Source: Clostridium jeddahitimonense
Lineage (GTDB): Bacteria; Bacillota; Clostridia; Clostridiales; Clostridiaceae
DNA length: 64,000 bases
Direction: 5' to 3'
Assembly: GCA_000753455.2 (NCBI GenBank)
Contig: LM994670.1
Coordinates: 1,988,834-2,052,833, forward strand
Notes under the pieces: generated by a model
The model's input: the letters and a program-made list of their open reading frames with translations, nothing else
The model's database searches: none
What the model was told of the DNA's origin: nothing
Shown here: positions 9,413 through 18,397 of the stretch, in pieces
Layout of the letters: each line of letters starts with the position of its first letter
Position numbering within the stretch: position 1 is the stretch's first letter
Made by a program: the position numbers and the translations under genes

Positions 9413-11416
9413 TTAATTTAAAATTATATCTATTATTTCTTCTGGTTTATCTCCACACAAAATACGCTTTATCTTGTTCCTATCATCAATTAGCTCATAT
9501 AAATTGCTAAATATTTCACCTAAATATTTTTTAACTGATTCATTAATACAAATTAAAAATACAATTTTCACTTTATGCTTATCCCAACTAATCGGTTTCT
9601 GCACTGTGCAGATTACTATACAAGGTTTAAGTACCTCATTATAATTTCCGTGTGGTATTGCAATATCTTCATATGCTGTAGATGAAATTTTTTCTCTAGA
9701 AATTATCGTGTTAATATAATCTTTAGTTACATATTCTTTTTCCATTAACATAGAGCAAATAGCTCCTAGTAATTCTTCCTTGTCTTTGTATGTTTTGTTT
9801 AATAATACTAAGCTTTCATTATAAATATTATTTATCTTATTACTATCAAACCTCTCATTGTTTTTATACGCTTTTTTCAAATGTATTCTTATATTCTCAA
9901 TATCCTTTTCAGGTAAAAATGGATTCACAACAATTACACACTTATGATCTATAACTATTGGAATAGTCGATATTATAACATCAGCTTTATATAGTAAAGG
10001 ATTACTCTTAATATCTATAGCTGAAATTACATCAAAAATATTAATGTCACTAAATACCCTTTTAAGTTTTGCAGTTACTAGTTGAGATGTTCCCATCCCT
10101 GTACTACATACTACTAACACATTAATAACACTATTGTTTTTTCTTTTTATTCTTTCAAGAGAAGCCTCAAAGTGTAATGCTAAATATCCTATTTCATCTT
10201 CATTAGCTTCTATCTTGTATGCTCTCTCTAAAACTTTAAATGCATTCACTGCAGCTTCAAACGAAATTGGATATTTCTTTTTTATTTCCCTTAAATAAGG
10301 ATTCTTAATTGGCATATTATGTATAAGCCTATTTATCGCTGTTCTTGTATGAATAAGAAGATATTCATTTAATAGTTCATCATTAACTAATCTTACCTGC
10401 AGTACCTCCTGGCCCTTATAAATCATTTCATTAATTTTATCTTTCAACGAATCATCAAATATATCGTTAATGATCTCTTTTGATATTTTACTATTTTTAA
10501 CTTTTAATAGTTTAGCTCCTAAAATGTGCATAGTAATATAGACTATTTCTTCTTGGGGCATTTGCACACTAAAAGTGCTTTCTATATTTTTTGCTAACTT
10601 TATAGCTAAGGTATATTCCATGCTATTTTTAATTTCCTCTAAATTAATACTTTTTGTTTTTATTATATATCCTTCTCTTATTCTCTTAATCGCTATTACA
10701 ATATGAATTATTAATGCAACATACGCAGAATCTGAAAATATTCCTCTGAACTCATATTCAATTTCTTTAATAATTTCAAAAACCTTACTAACATCCTCTT
10801 CGTTGAATACCTCTAAAAACCCATTACTAAAGTAGCTCTTAAACCTTTCATTGCCATCTTGTAAATCAGAGTTATTCATTATATTTAACATATAATTTAA
10901 ATTTTCCTCATTAGAAATCATATTTGCATACTCGTATCGTATTGCCTTCTCATCACCTTTTATAATTATTCCTCTATTTTGTATTTTTTCTAATTCTAAC
11001 CCCTTATTTTTAAGTAACTCTTCAACTTTAAAAAGCTCATTATTTACCGTCCCTTTACTTACATACATTTCATCAGCTAATTCTTGAATAGTAACATACT
11101 CACTATTATTTATTAATCTAAACATAATGTATTCTTGTCTCTCTTTTGAGCAATTTGGTATATCATATTTCTTAATTCCAACAATACTTTGTAAATATAT
11201 TTTTTCTTCATTTTCTCCCATTAACCATATTCCTATTTTTGGTTTTCTACATAACTTTACTTCAAATTGCTCTAAAAATTTATCTATAACATCTAAGTCT
11301 CTAACTAATGTTTTTCTTGAGACTCTTATTTTATCTTCTAAACTCTTCAAAGTTATTACATTGTTATTAAGCAATTCAAGTAATATATATCTACACCTTT
11401 CAGTTAATGTAATCAT
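9413..11416 (-). CDS. BglG/MtlR-family PRD transcriptional activator with EIIB and EIIA domains
   Basis: Controls the mannoside PTS operon. Domains in order: N-terminal HTH (residues 1-60), a second HTH (about 85-150), PRD1 and PRD2 (about 180-400), an EIIB-like domain with VVCSTGMGTSQ (near 430) and a C-terminal EIIA domain with AIPHGNYNEV (near 585). This 667-residue layout matches MtlR/LicR/ManR activators that are switched by PTS phosphorylation on PRD histidines. It is first in the operon and 9 nt from EIIA. RBS GGGGTGGAG precedes ATG 11416, and a TATAAT lies about 25 nt further upstream. DNA target not identified. Confidence 0.92.
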   Translation of the reverse strand: MITLTERCRYILLELLNNNVITLKSLEDKIRVSRKTLVRDLDVIDKFLEQFEVKLCRKPKIGIWLMGENEEKIYLQSIVGIKKYDIPNCSKERQEYIMFRLINNSEYVTIQELADEMYVSKGTVNNELFKVEELLKNKGLELEKIQNRGIIIKGDEKAIRYEYANMISNEENLNYMLNIMNNSDLQDGNERFKSYFSNGFLEVFNEEDVSKVFEIIKEIEYEFRGIFSDSAYVALIIHIVIAIKRIREGYIIKTKSINLEEIKNSMEYTLAIKLAKNIESTFSVQMPQEEIVYITMHILGAKLLKVKNSKISKEIINDIFDDSLKDKINEMIYKGQEVLQVRLVNDELLNEYLLIHTRTAINRLIHNMPIKNPYLREIKKKYPISFEAAVNAFKVLERAYKIEANEDEIGYLALHFEASLERIKRKNNSVINVLVVCSTGMGTSQLVTAKLKRVFSDINIFDVISAIDIKSNPLLYKADVIISTIPIVIDHKCVIVVNPFLPEKDIENIRIHLKKAYKNNERFDSNKINNIYNESLVLLNKTYKDKEELLGAICSMLMEKEYVTKDYINTIISREKISSTAYEDIAIPHGNYNEVLKPCIVICTVQKPISWDKHKVKIVFLICINESVKKYLGEIFSNLYELIDDRNKIKRILCGDKPEEIIDIILN

Positions 11417-11628
11417 TTACTCCACCCCTTATTTATATTATAGCAGCCTACTTATTTAAGAAAAATCCAAAAAACTCCACTATATAATATGGAACTTCTT
11501 ATATGATTGCCCTCAAATATGTTCTTTTTATTATACATCCTATATACCATTATCAAAATATATCAGATAATTAATAAAACTTATATTTTATTACTAATAT
11601 TGTATTTATTATAATCTATAGCATTTTT

Positions 11629-11695
11629 TAACATCAAAAAAACCCTGTAGAACATAAATTCCACAAGGGTAAAAATTCACTTTCGCGATACCTCA
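11629..11695 (-). terminator. orphan T-box 3' module acting as yciI terminator
   Basis: About 67 bases copy the 3' end of the metG T-box (2300-2368) with roughly ten changes, including the shared run TGTAGAACATAAATTCCACA. The T-box core is damaged (GGTATCGCG instead of GGTACCGCG), and the 5' Stem I domain is missing. The stem plus T-run survives with one bulge and sits directly after the YciI stop codon, so it can serve as that gene's intrinsic terminator. Confidence 0.8.
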
Positions 11696-11696
11696 C

Positions 11697-11993
11697 TTAT
11701 TTACTAAACCATTCATTAGGAGATTGATTAAAGTAATGAGGTGAAAATTCTATAACTTTATACTCCTGTATCCCATAAACTTTTAATGGCTCATTCGCTA
11801 AATAGTATTCTATTTTTTCACAGGACTCTGCTTTCATAACAAATAATCCTCCACTCATATCTTCCTTAAGACCAGATGTTAATATTAACCCTTCATTCAT
11901 TGCTTTTTTGGAATATGCCATATGCTCTTTCATAACATTATCATTCATTAAATCTGCATTTATTATTGTACCTTCTACTATAAAATATCTCAT
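11697..11993 (-). CDS. YciI family protein
   Basis: A 98-residue single-domain alpha+beta protein of the YCII-related (dimeric ferredoxin-like) family: MRYFIVEGTI, then HMAYSKKAMNEGLILTSG and a GGLFVMKAES strand. Family members are small dehydratase- or lyase-like enzymes, mostly of unknown substrate. RBS GGGAGG lies before ATG 11993. Its 3' end abuts the orphan T-box module. AlkD-like follows upstream with a 49-base gap, so co-transcription is possible. Confidence 0.8.
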   Translation of the reverse strand: MRYFIVEGTIINADLMNDNVMKEHMAYSKKAMNEGLILTSGLKEDMSGGLFVMKAESCEKIEYYLANEPLKVYGIQEYKVIEFSPHYFNQSPNEWFSK

Positions 11994-12042
11994 TTTTTCG
12001 TAACCTCCCTAAATTAAGCAATATTTTAACTCTTCATTTTAG

Positions 12043-12789
12043 TTAACAAATACAAGTCTTTCTCTTGCGCCCTACTCTATTCATAGCAATTACTTTTTGG
12101 ATATATTCTTCAGCAACTGGTACTTTGCAACTAGTAGTTCCAAGTGATACATTAACTTTCCCTATATTTTTAGCAACTTCTAACGCTCTTTCATTTAATT
12201 CTTTTATATATGACCCCACACTTATTACAAAACTATTCATATTATATCTCACTTTATTTTTATTATTATGTATATCTGTTTCAATAATATTTAAAAGTTC
12301 TCTTATTTCATCCATATCAATTAAGTTATCTTCGGTAATTGATATATAATTAGACATTGTGCTCCATCCACAAGATTCAATTATTTCATCATCTGATTTT
12401 ATCCATTTTCTTGCAAGCTCAAGTGCAAACTTACTTTCAGCTGCGACATTTGAAACTATAGATACTGCGATAGCATTACAATATGCCTTTTCTAACCAAC
12501 CTTCTACCTCAGCTTTTGTTATACTTTTAGGATTTATAGATAATCCTGCTAAATACATAGCATCATAATTACCTGTATTGTATAATTCCCTTGCTAAAAT
12601 ATCATTTTTCTTAACATACTTAACTAACTTTTTCAGATCCCCTATTTTAGTTCCGTAAAATGGCTCCTGAATTCCATGCTTCATTAATACCTTTTTTATT
12701 TGATCTGAGCCTAATTCCTTTAATTTACCCATCATTGTCTCTAAATCAACATTTATAGTATCAAATTTCTTTTTATTCTCATTATTCAT
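12043..12789 (-). CDS. AlkD-like DNA alkylation repair protein
   Basis: Helical HEAT-like repeat protein of the AlkD family, which excises bulky or positively charged alkylated bases. Recognisable motifs: YGTKIGDLKKLVKYVKK near residues 45-60, ARELYNTGNYDAMYLAGL, and WSTMSNYIS. At 248 residues the length is close to the family norm. Start is uncertain: a strong AAGGAGG stands 24 nt upstream of ATG 12789 with only an ATT at ideal spacing, so the protein may begin a few codons either way. Glycosylase activity is not proven by motif alone. Confidence 0.78.
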   Translation of the reverse strand: MNNENKKKFDTINVDLETMMGKLKELGSDQIKKVLMKHGIQEPFYGTKIGDLKKLVKYVKKNDILARELYNTGNYDAMYLAGLSINPKSITKAEVEGWLEKAYCNAIAVSIVSNVAAESKFALELARKWIKSDDEIIESCGWSTMSNYISITEDNLIDMDEIRELLNIIETDIHNNKNKVRYNMNSFVISVGSYIKELNERALEVAKNIGKVNVSLGTTSCKVPVAEEYIQKVIAMNRVGRKRKTCIC

Positions 12790-13015
12790 CTCTAGTTTTT
12801 TAATAATTCATACCTCCTTAACTATTATTTTATAGATAAATAATAGCATAAATTAAGAAAAGGCATATAATAAATCTTTATTATTTATATATACTATCTT
12901 TTTTAATTCATTTCTGGCTCATCTTTATACACACTGATATCCATTTAATCTTTTCATCAATTATTGGTTAAAATAAGATAAGTATTAAATCTTTTAGATA
13001 AAGGAGGTATTTTAA

Positions 13016-13720
13016 ATGGATTTTTTATATAGTCAAGAGACACTTACAGCCATTGAGTGGGCACTTCGTGCTATTATTGCTTTTTTATTATTGTTGACTG
13101 TTGCAAAACTATTAGGCCAACGTTCCCTTTCTCAATTAAGATTACTAGATTTTGCTATTACTTTAGTAATTGGTAATATTATTGCCCATCCGTTATCTGA
13201 TGAAAAACTTGGATTAGAAGGCTCTATAATTACAACATTTATATTAGTTATCCTTTATCTTTGTGGAGTATTCATCACTATTAAATTCCCCTGTATTTCC
13301 AGATTTATCAATAACTCTCCAATTACAATTATTCAAAATGGTGAAATCCTTTATAATAGATTAAAAAAGGCAAGAATATCAATTGACGTTTTATTAGAAG
13401 AATTACGTAAAGAAAAAGTAGATGACCTAAAAAAGGTATCCTTAGCCATTTGGGAACCCAATGGTAAATTTTCTGTTTTTTTATACCCAGAATATGAACC
13501 AATTACGCCTTCATCTTTGCATACTAAAATGGAACCTTTTGATTTCCCAAGAACAATTATTAAAGAAGGAAAATTAAATTTCAATGAGATAAAAGAACTT
13601 CATAAAGATGAAGATTGGGTTGTTTCCAAATTAAAAAATTCATATAACACCGATGTAAAAAACGTTTTGCTTGCCACACTTGATAATAAAGATAACCTAA
13701 AAATTTTTTTATATAAGTAA
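13016..13720 (+). CDS. DUF421 / YetF-like membrane protein
   Basis: Three hydrophobic segments occupy roughly residues 15-100 (including AKLLGQRSLSQLRLLDFAITLVIG split by a short loop), followed by a soluble domain with NGEILYNRLKKARI and LRKEKVDDLKKV, as in YetF/YkjA/YrbG proteins. These are membrane proteins of uncertain role, some found with spores. RBS AAAGGAGGT gives a firm start. Stands alone with its own terminator. Confidence 0.85.
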   Translation: MDFLYSQETLTAIEWALRAIIAFLLLLTVAKLLGQRSLSQLRLLDFAITLVIGNIIAHPLSDEKLGLEGSIITTFILVILYLCGVFITIKFPCISRFINNSPITIIQNGEILYNRLKKARISIDVLLEELRKEKVDDLKKVSLAIWEPNGKFSVFLYPEYEPITPSSLHTKMEPFDFPRTIIKEGKLNFNEIKELHKDEDWVVSKLKNSYNTDVKNVLLATLDNKDNLKIFLYK

Positions 13721-13726
13721 TCAATT

Positions 13727-13780
13727 GAGGTTTAAAATATCTATTTATATACAGATTGGTTTAAACCTCTTTTACTTTTT
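13727..13780 (+). terminator. terminator after DUF421 gene
   Basis: GAGGTTTAAA (13727-13736) pairs perfectly with TTTAAACCTC (13760-13769) and is followed by TTTTACTTTTT, 7 bases after the stop codon. Confidence 0.7.
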
Positions 13781-13856
13781 GTACTTAGTATAATAGAAAT
13801 TTATCAACTTTATCTTATTACCATAATCGAATAATATATTAAAATTTCAAAATATA

Positions 13857-14393
13857 CTATTCGATAATATAGGCACTAACAATTTCACCATAGTAAGCTG
13901 TGTGAAAATCTCTATTAGCCCCATGGAATGAGCTTTCTACATCTTGTGGATAAAATCTGCTTTTATTTTCTTCTGTAATCCCATTCTCGTTTTGTTTTTG
14001 TTTATATATAACCTTACATTCAAGTGTTAGTGGAAGTTCTTTTATTCCTGGAACGGAAATAATATTAGGTGATTCAAGCGACAAGTTAAGTTCATTAATT
14101 TTATCAGTTACATGACCAGATTTTGTGCCGCAGGTTCCTAATATTTTTCTGTCAAACTCACCAATTGGTATATTTATAGTGAATTCAGGGTTCTTTTCAA
14201 GCTGGTGCTTCGTGAAACGATTCTCTCTTACAAAAACTGTGAAAATCATCTTTCCCCATTCAATTCCTAAAGTTCCCCATGAAATAGTCATTGAATTAAC
14301 TTTATCTCCTGCTTTTGTTGTTATCAAAACGCCTGTTTTAATAGATTTCATAATTTCATTTGCATAATCAAATACTTCTATTTCTTTTTTCAT
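13857..14393 (-). CDS. flavin reductase-like FMN-binding protein
   Basis: Flavin-reductase domain protein (178 residues) with GVLITTKAGDKVNSMTISWG near the N-terminus and FTVFVRENRFTKH, the FMN-contact region of the HpaC/FMN-binding split-barrel family. Likely a cytoplasmic NAD(P)H:flavin or quinone-type reductase. RBS AAGGAGG. It is transcribed divergently from an HxlR regulator, a common pairing in which the regulator senses electrophile or redox stress and controls the reductase; that link is inferred. Confidence 0.85.
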   Translation of the reverse strand: MKKEIEVFDYANEIMKSIKTGVLITTKAGDKVNSMTISWGTLGIEWGKMIFTVFVRENRFTKHQLEKNPEFTINIPIGEFDRKILGTCGTKSGHVTDKINELNLSLESPNIISVPGIKELPLTLECKVIYKQKQNENGITEENKSRFYPQDVESSFHGANRDFHTAYYGEIVSAYIIE

Positions 14394-14453
14394 AATACCA
14401 TCCTCCTTGAAAATTTCTTATCTCTATGATAAATTAATATAATATTATTAACA

Positions 14454-14478
14454 AGTATGTACTTTTTAGTTAGATACT
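14454..14478. promoter_or_regulatory. putative HxlR operator in divergent promoter
   Basis: An imperfect palindrome, AGTATGTACT / AGTTAGATACT, lies between the divergent flavin reductase and HxlR genes, with a TACT...AGT core resembling operators of the HxlR/DUF24 group (YodB-type). Binding is inferred from position and symmetry only. Confidence 0.45.
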
Positions 14479-14498
14479 ATCAAAAAGGAGAGTAAGGT

Positions 14499-14816
14499 AT
14501 GGATAATGATGTTAATGTTAAACCATTTGCTTATGCAATGTCTTTAATTGAAGGTAAATGGAAAATGCACATATTATTTTGGCTTTGGAAAAAACAAATT
14601 CTTAGATATGGTGAATTAAAACGTTCACTTGAGACAATTACTCACAAAATGCTTAGTACACAATTGAAAGAATTAGAAGCAGATAATTTAATTATCCGCA
14701 AAGAATATCCTCAAGTCCCTCCAAAAGTAGAATACTCTCTATCCGAAAGAGGATTAACAATTATGCCTGTTCTACAATGTTTGTGTGAATGGGGTAATAA
14801 TCATATCGATGATTAA
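14499..14816 (+). CDS. HxlR family transcriptional regulator
   Basis: Winged-helix DUF24/HxlR protein of 105 residues: IEGKWKMHILFWLWK, RYGELKRSLETITHKMLSTQLK, then EYPQVPPKVEYSLSERG, the hallmark of the family. RBS AAGGAG. No Cys follows the initial methionine region in the position used by YodB-type thiol sensors, so the sensing mode is unclear. Divergent from the flavin reductase, which is its probable target. Confidence 0.92.
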   Translation: MDNDVNVKPFAYAMSLIEGKWKMHILFWLWKKQILRYGELKRSLETITHKMLSTQLKELEADNLIIRKEYPQVPPKVEYSLSERGLTIMPVLQCLCEWGNNHIDD

Positions 14817-14833
14817 TATTATTTAGGCTTTTA

Positions 14834-15616
14834 TTACGATAATGCTACATCCAATATCATCATAATCACAAAACCTACAGCAAAGCCAATTGTACTTATA
14901 TTTGAATGATTTCCAATAGATGCTTCTGGAATTAATTCTTCTACTACAACATAAATCATAGCTCCTGCTGCAAAAGAAAGAAGATAAGGCATTACAGGTG
15001 TAAGAACGCTTGAGAAGACAATTGTTAAAATTGCACCTATAGGTTCAACCACTCCAGATAAAAAACCACTTAAAAATGCTTTTCCCTTGCTCATTCCTTC
15101 CCCTCTTAAAGGCATTGATATTATAGCCCCCTCCGGGAAATTTTGAATTGCGATACCTATTGAAAGAGCAAATGCTCCTGCAAGAGTTATCGCCTCTCCA
15201 TTATTCATAACACCTGCAAAAACAATCCCTACTGCCATTCCTTCTGGAATATTGTGAAGAACAACAGCCAATACAAGCATAGTTGTTTTTCTTAACTTTT
15301 CACTTTTTACACCTTCAGGTTTATCATTATCCAAATGAAGATGAGGAATAATTTTATCTAAAATAAGCATAAATGCTATCCCTATTAAAACTCCAACTGC
15401 TGCCGGGAAAAAAGCAAACTTCCCCAGATTCTTACTCATATCTATTGATGGTATAATTAATGACCATATAGATGCAGCAATCATTACTCCTGATGCAAAT
15501 CCTAGGAGTCCTTTATTTACCAATTCATTTATCTCTTTTTTCATTATAAAAACACAAGAAGCACCTAATGCAGTACCTAAAAGTGGTATCAAAATACCAA
15601 TAAATATATTTTCCAT
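14834..15616 (-). CDS. ZIP family metal transporter
   Basis: Inner-membrane divalent metal importer (zinc/iron type). About eight membrane segments; VLHNIPEGMAVGI and IQNFPEGAIISMPL carry the His/Glu metal-site motifs of TM4 and TM5. A His-containing loop (PHLHLDNDK) lies in the cytoplasmic loop. Length (260 residues) fits ZupT/GufA-like ZIPs. I use ATG 15616, preceded by an eight-G ribosome site; an in-frame ATG five codons earlier overlaps that G-run. The gene is convergent with HxlR, with only 17 bases between. Confidence 0.9.
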   Translation of the reverse strand: MENIFIGILIPLLGTALGASCVFIMKKEINELVNKGLLGFASGVMIAASIWSLIIPSIDMSKNLGKFAFFPAAVGVLIGIAFMLILDKIIPHLHLDNDKPEGVKSEKLRKTTMLVLAVVLHNIPEGMAVGIVFAGVMNNGEAITLAGAFALSIGIAIQNFPEGAIISMPLRGEGMSKGKAFLSGFLSGVVEPIGAILTIVFSSVLTPVMPYLLSFAAGAMIYVVVEELIPEASIGNHSNISTIGFAVGFVIMMILDVALS

Positions 15617-15781
15617 AAATTCCCCCCCCATTTTATTGTGGCCCTACTAATATATTATATAACATACTACTAATGTATTATTATATAATAAGGATTATTC
15701 ATTAAAGTTTTTGCTGCAAACCACCAAATTTCTGATTCTAATATATGTGTTCCTTAAATATTTATCCCAATTGTTTCATAT

Positions 15782-15815
15782 AAAAAAGCTACAGATTTAT
15801 ACTGTAGCTTTTTTT
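15782..15815. terminator. bidirectional terminator
   Basis: AAAAAAGCTACAG / CTGTAGCTTTTTTT inverted repeat between the ZIP promoter region and the stop of the next membrane protein gene. Related GCTACAG hairpins recur after the MATE gene at 23.2 kb. Confidence 0.75.
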
Positions 15816-15833
15816 AATAATGTATAATACTAT

Positions 15834-16712
15834 CTATATTCTTTTTACCTCTACAACTTTTTTAGATAGTCCTCCATGGATAAGCTTAAGGCCATCACCT
15901 TCATTGTACCCACAGTAATCATCTACCTTGAATTTTATCTCTCTCTTATTAAAAAAGTCAGTAACATAAACCTCATAGTATATTCTTCTAGACCTTTTCC
16001 CTCTCTCCTTCATTATAATGCCTGTACATATTCCTTTAGTTTCTGTATATAATCCAAAAAACATATCTAAAATATATATAATATCTGATATTAAAAATAC
16101 CAAAATAATAATTAGCATAGGAATTCCTTGTATTGTAAAATCTTTAGTAAATAGTAATATAAATATAATTGAAAACCAATTAATATGTCTCACTCTTTCA
16201 GAAAAACTTACTGACACATGCGGTACTAACATTGGTTTAATCCTCCATAAAAAACCACCTTCTTCATATGAAGCTTTATTATGAAATTCTCTCCAGTTTT
16301 TCTGAGTTTCAGTAAGAGTCGTAACAGTTCTACTTTTACTTTTAAACATATACCAATTTATATATGCAACATACATAATTATTGATGAAATAAATATACT
16401 GTTATTTTTCACAATCAAAAGTGCAAATATTATGTATCCTATAAAAATAATATTTAATAGCTTCATTCCATACATCTTTTTATTAAGTTCATCCTTTTCT
16501 TCCTCAGAAAGTTCTCTCTGTCTAGTAAGAAAATTAAAAAGACAGCAGATTAACACACTAAACACAGTAAAGACATTACAACTATTAACAATCTCCAAAG
16601 TTGAATAGGCGTCTGTACTTATAAAATATGTAAAATTGGTAGCTATATTTATCACTATAGGAAATACAGCAAAAAATATAAAATTCTCAATCCCTCTTTT
16701 TTCAGACCACAT
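15834..16712 (-). CDS. multi-pass membrane protein, unknown function
   Basis: About 292 residues with six or more hydrophobic segments: two pairs in the first 130 residues and two around residues 180-225. A basic C-terminal tail (KERGKRSRRIYYEVYVTDFF) forms a small beta domain resembling DUF3592-like extracytoplasmic folds. Family not recognised. The third codon (ATG 16712) has GAGAGGAG at the best distance; the ATG at 16718 is only 1 nt from it. Stands alone. Confidence 0.65.
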   Translation of the reverse strand: MWSEKRGIENFIFFAVFPIVINIATNFTYFISTDAYSTLEIVNSCNVFTVFSVLICCLFNFLTRQRELSEEEKDELNKKMYGMKLLNIIFIGYIIFALLIVKNNSIFISSIIMYVAYINWYMFKSKSRTVTTLTETQKNWREFHNKASYEEGGFLWRIKPMLVPHVSVSFSERVRHINWFSIIFILLFTKDFTIQGIPMLIIILVFLISDIIYILDMFFGLYTETKGICTGIIMKERGKRSRRIYYEVYVTDFFNKREIKFKVDDYCGYNEGDGLKLIHGGLSKKVVEVKRI

Positions 16713-16938
16713 ATCCATGCTCCTCTCTTTTGTAAATTAGTATTATTTATATTATACTAAAAAAAGCTCACTAATAAAATCCATATATTCTTCTCAAAAA
16801 AACTATGACTTTTCATTATTTAAAGTTAATAACTACATTTTTCTTTTTTATGTCATCTATCTGTAACCCTTTTGTAACAAACTTTAAAAATATATATCTT
16901 ATAATTAATCTGAAATTTATTAATATGAGGGAAATACG

Positions 16939-17751
16939 ATGGGAAGAAAAATATTGTTAATAGTAACTTTAATAACAGCTTTTTATGTTACGTCTGCATT
17001 TATTACAGGTATGGTAAGTGGAGTCTTTAAAAGTAAAAGCTCTCCTGGAAAAGATTATCTTGCCCAATTAGAAAGTAAATCTTTAGATGATATCCAAGAT
17101 AAGATAGATTCGTATCAAAATCAACTTTTAAAGGAGAATAGTAAGAGCACAGAAAACACTACTACTGACACTTCAAATAATCAAAACTCTGCTAATGCTG
17201 ATATTAATTACGCTAAGTACTATGAAAATACTGTTTTTATGGGTGATTCTATAACTGAATCATTATCTGAATTTGAAATTCTTGATAGTTATAACGTAAT
17301 CTCAAATAAAGGTGATACTGTAGTAAAAGCTATGCTGAATATAGACAAGCTTCAAGGTATAAATCCTAAAAACTTAGTTTTATTATATGGGATGAATGAC
17401 GTTATTGAATTTGATATTAATTTATCTGGACAAGACTCTAATACCTTTAAGGAAAAGTATATTGAGCTTATTAATTCAATAAAAGCAGTATTGCCAAAAA
17501 CAAATATTTATTTAATATCTCCATTGCCTGTAATGGCTAATGCAGTAGATACAAATTATAGATTAACTAATGAGAACTTAAATGAATTTAGGTCAAAGGT
17601 TAATGAAGTTGCCAATGTTACTGGTAGCACTTATATAGATTTAGCTAGCATAATAGACGGAAAAGATTATCTACATGAACAAGATGGAATTCACTATAAA
17701 TATGATTTTTATCCTCTAATGTTAGATCATCTTACTGATTATATAAAGTAA
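16939..17751 (+). CDS. membrane-anchored SGNH/GDSL hydrolase-like protein
   Basis: N-terminal signal anchor (residues 4-26), a Ser/Thr/Asn-rich linker, then an SGNH domain: FMGDSITES (catalytic Ser, block I), YGMNDV (block III) and DGIHY (His, block V). Such extracellular enzymes transfer or remove acetyl groups on cell-wall polymers. It begins a four-gene run with a DUF4358 protein, an MBOAT acyltransferase and a DHHW protein, which supports O-acetylation of peptidoglycan or an exopolysaccharide. RBS GAGGGA. Confidence 0.85.
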   Translation: MGRKILLIVTLITAFYVTSAFITGMVSGVFKSKSSPGKDYLAQLESKSLDDIQDKIDSYQNQLLKENSKSTENTTTDTSNNQNSANADINYAKYYENTVFMGDSITESLSEFEILDSYNVISNKGDTVVKAMLNIDKLQGINPKNLVLLYGMNDVIEFDINLSGQDSNTFKEKYIELINSIKAVLPKTNIYLISPLPVMANAVDTNYRLTNENLNEFRSKVNEVANVTGSTYIDLASIIDGKDYLHEQDGIHYKYDFYPLMLDHLTDYIK

Positions 17752-17864
17752 ACTATAAGTTGGCTATATAGCTTAAAACTTTCATAATCGCTAAGCTTGT
17801 GAATATCATTATTATCATTACATTTATTATAGTTATATTATTAAGTTTTCAGTGAGGATTAAAT

Positions 17865-18374
17865 ATGATACATGAACATAAAAAAACGAATTTAAATAAC
17901 CGCAAGAAATATAGAAAATATTATTTAATTGAGATTGCTATACTTATAGTTTTATTTATAGGTTTATACCCTGTGCTAAATGTTAAAACTGCTAGTATTG
18001 CTGCAATTAAAAGTGATTTAGAAGAGAATATAAACTTGGATTTTGTAAATGTTGGAGATAAAAAAACATTAAAAAATCTATATTATATTAATAGTAATGA
18101 TATTGAAGATTTCATTTCTTATTCACCTAAGAGTAATATGGATGTTGAAGAAATATTAGTCTTAAAGGTTAAGGAAGATACCGATATATCTGAAATAAAA
18201 TCAAAAATTAATAAAAGACTACAAAAGCAAGGAGAAAGCTTTAAAAACTATAGGCCGGAAAAATATAATATTATTGAAAATGCTGTATTAGAAGAAGAAG
18301 GACAATATTTGATATTTATTGTATCTGAAAATGTTTCATCTATACACAAAATAATTAAAGATAACTTTAAATAA
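17865..18374 (+). CDS. DUF4358-like membrane-anchored protein
   Basis: 169 residues with one N-terminal membrane helix (YLIEIAILIVLFIGLYP) and an external domain ending in EDTDISEIKSKINKRL and FIVSENVSSI, the layout of DUF4358 proteins found beside MBOAT acetyltransferases. Function unknown; position suggests an accessory part of the O-acetylation machine. RBS GAGG before ATG 17865. Confidence 0.7.
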   Translation: MIHEHKKTNLNNRKKYRKYYLIEIAILIVLFIGLYPVLNVKTASIAAIKSDLEENINLDFVNVGDKKTLKNLYYINSNDIEDFISYSPKSNMDVEEILVLKVKEDTDISEIKSKINKRLQKQGESFKNYRPEKYNIIENAVLEEEGQYLIFIVSENVSSIHKIIKDNFK

Positions 18375-18397
18375 AGAAGTAATTGGAGTGAGTCACT

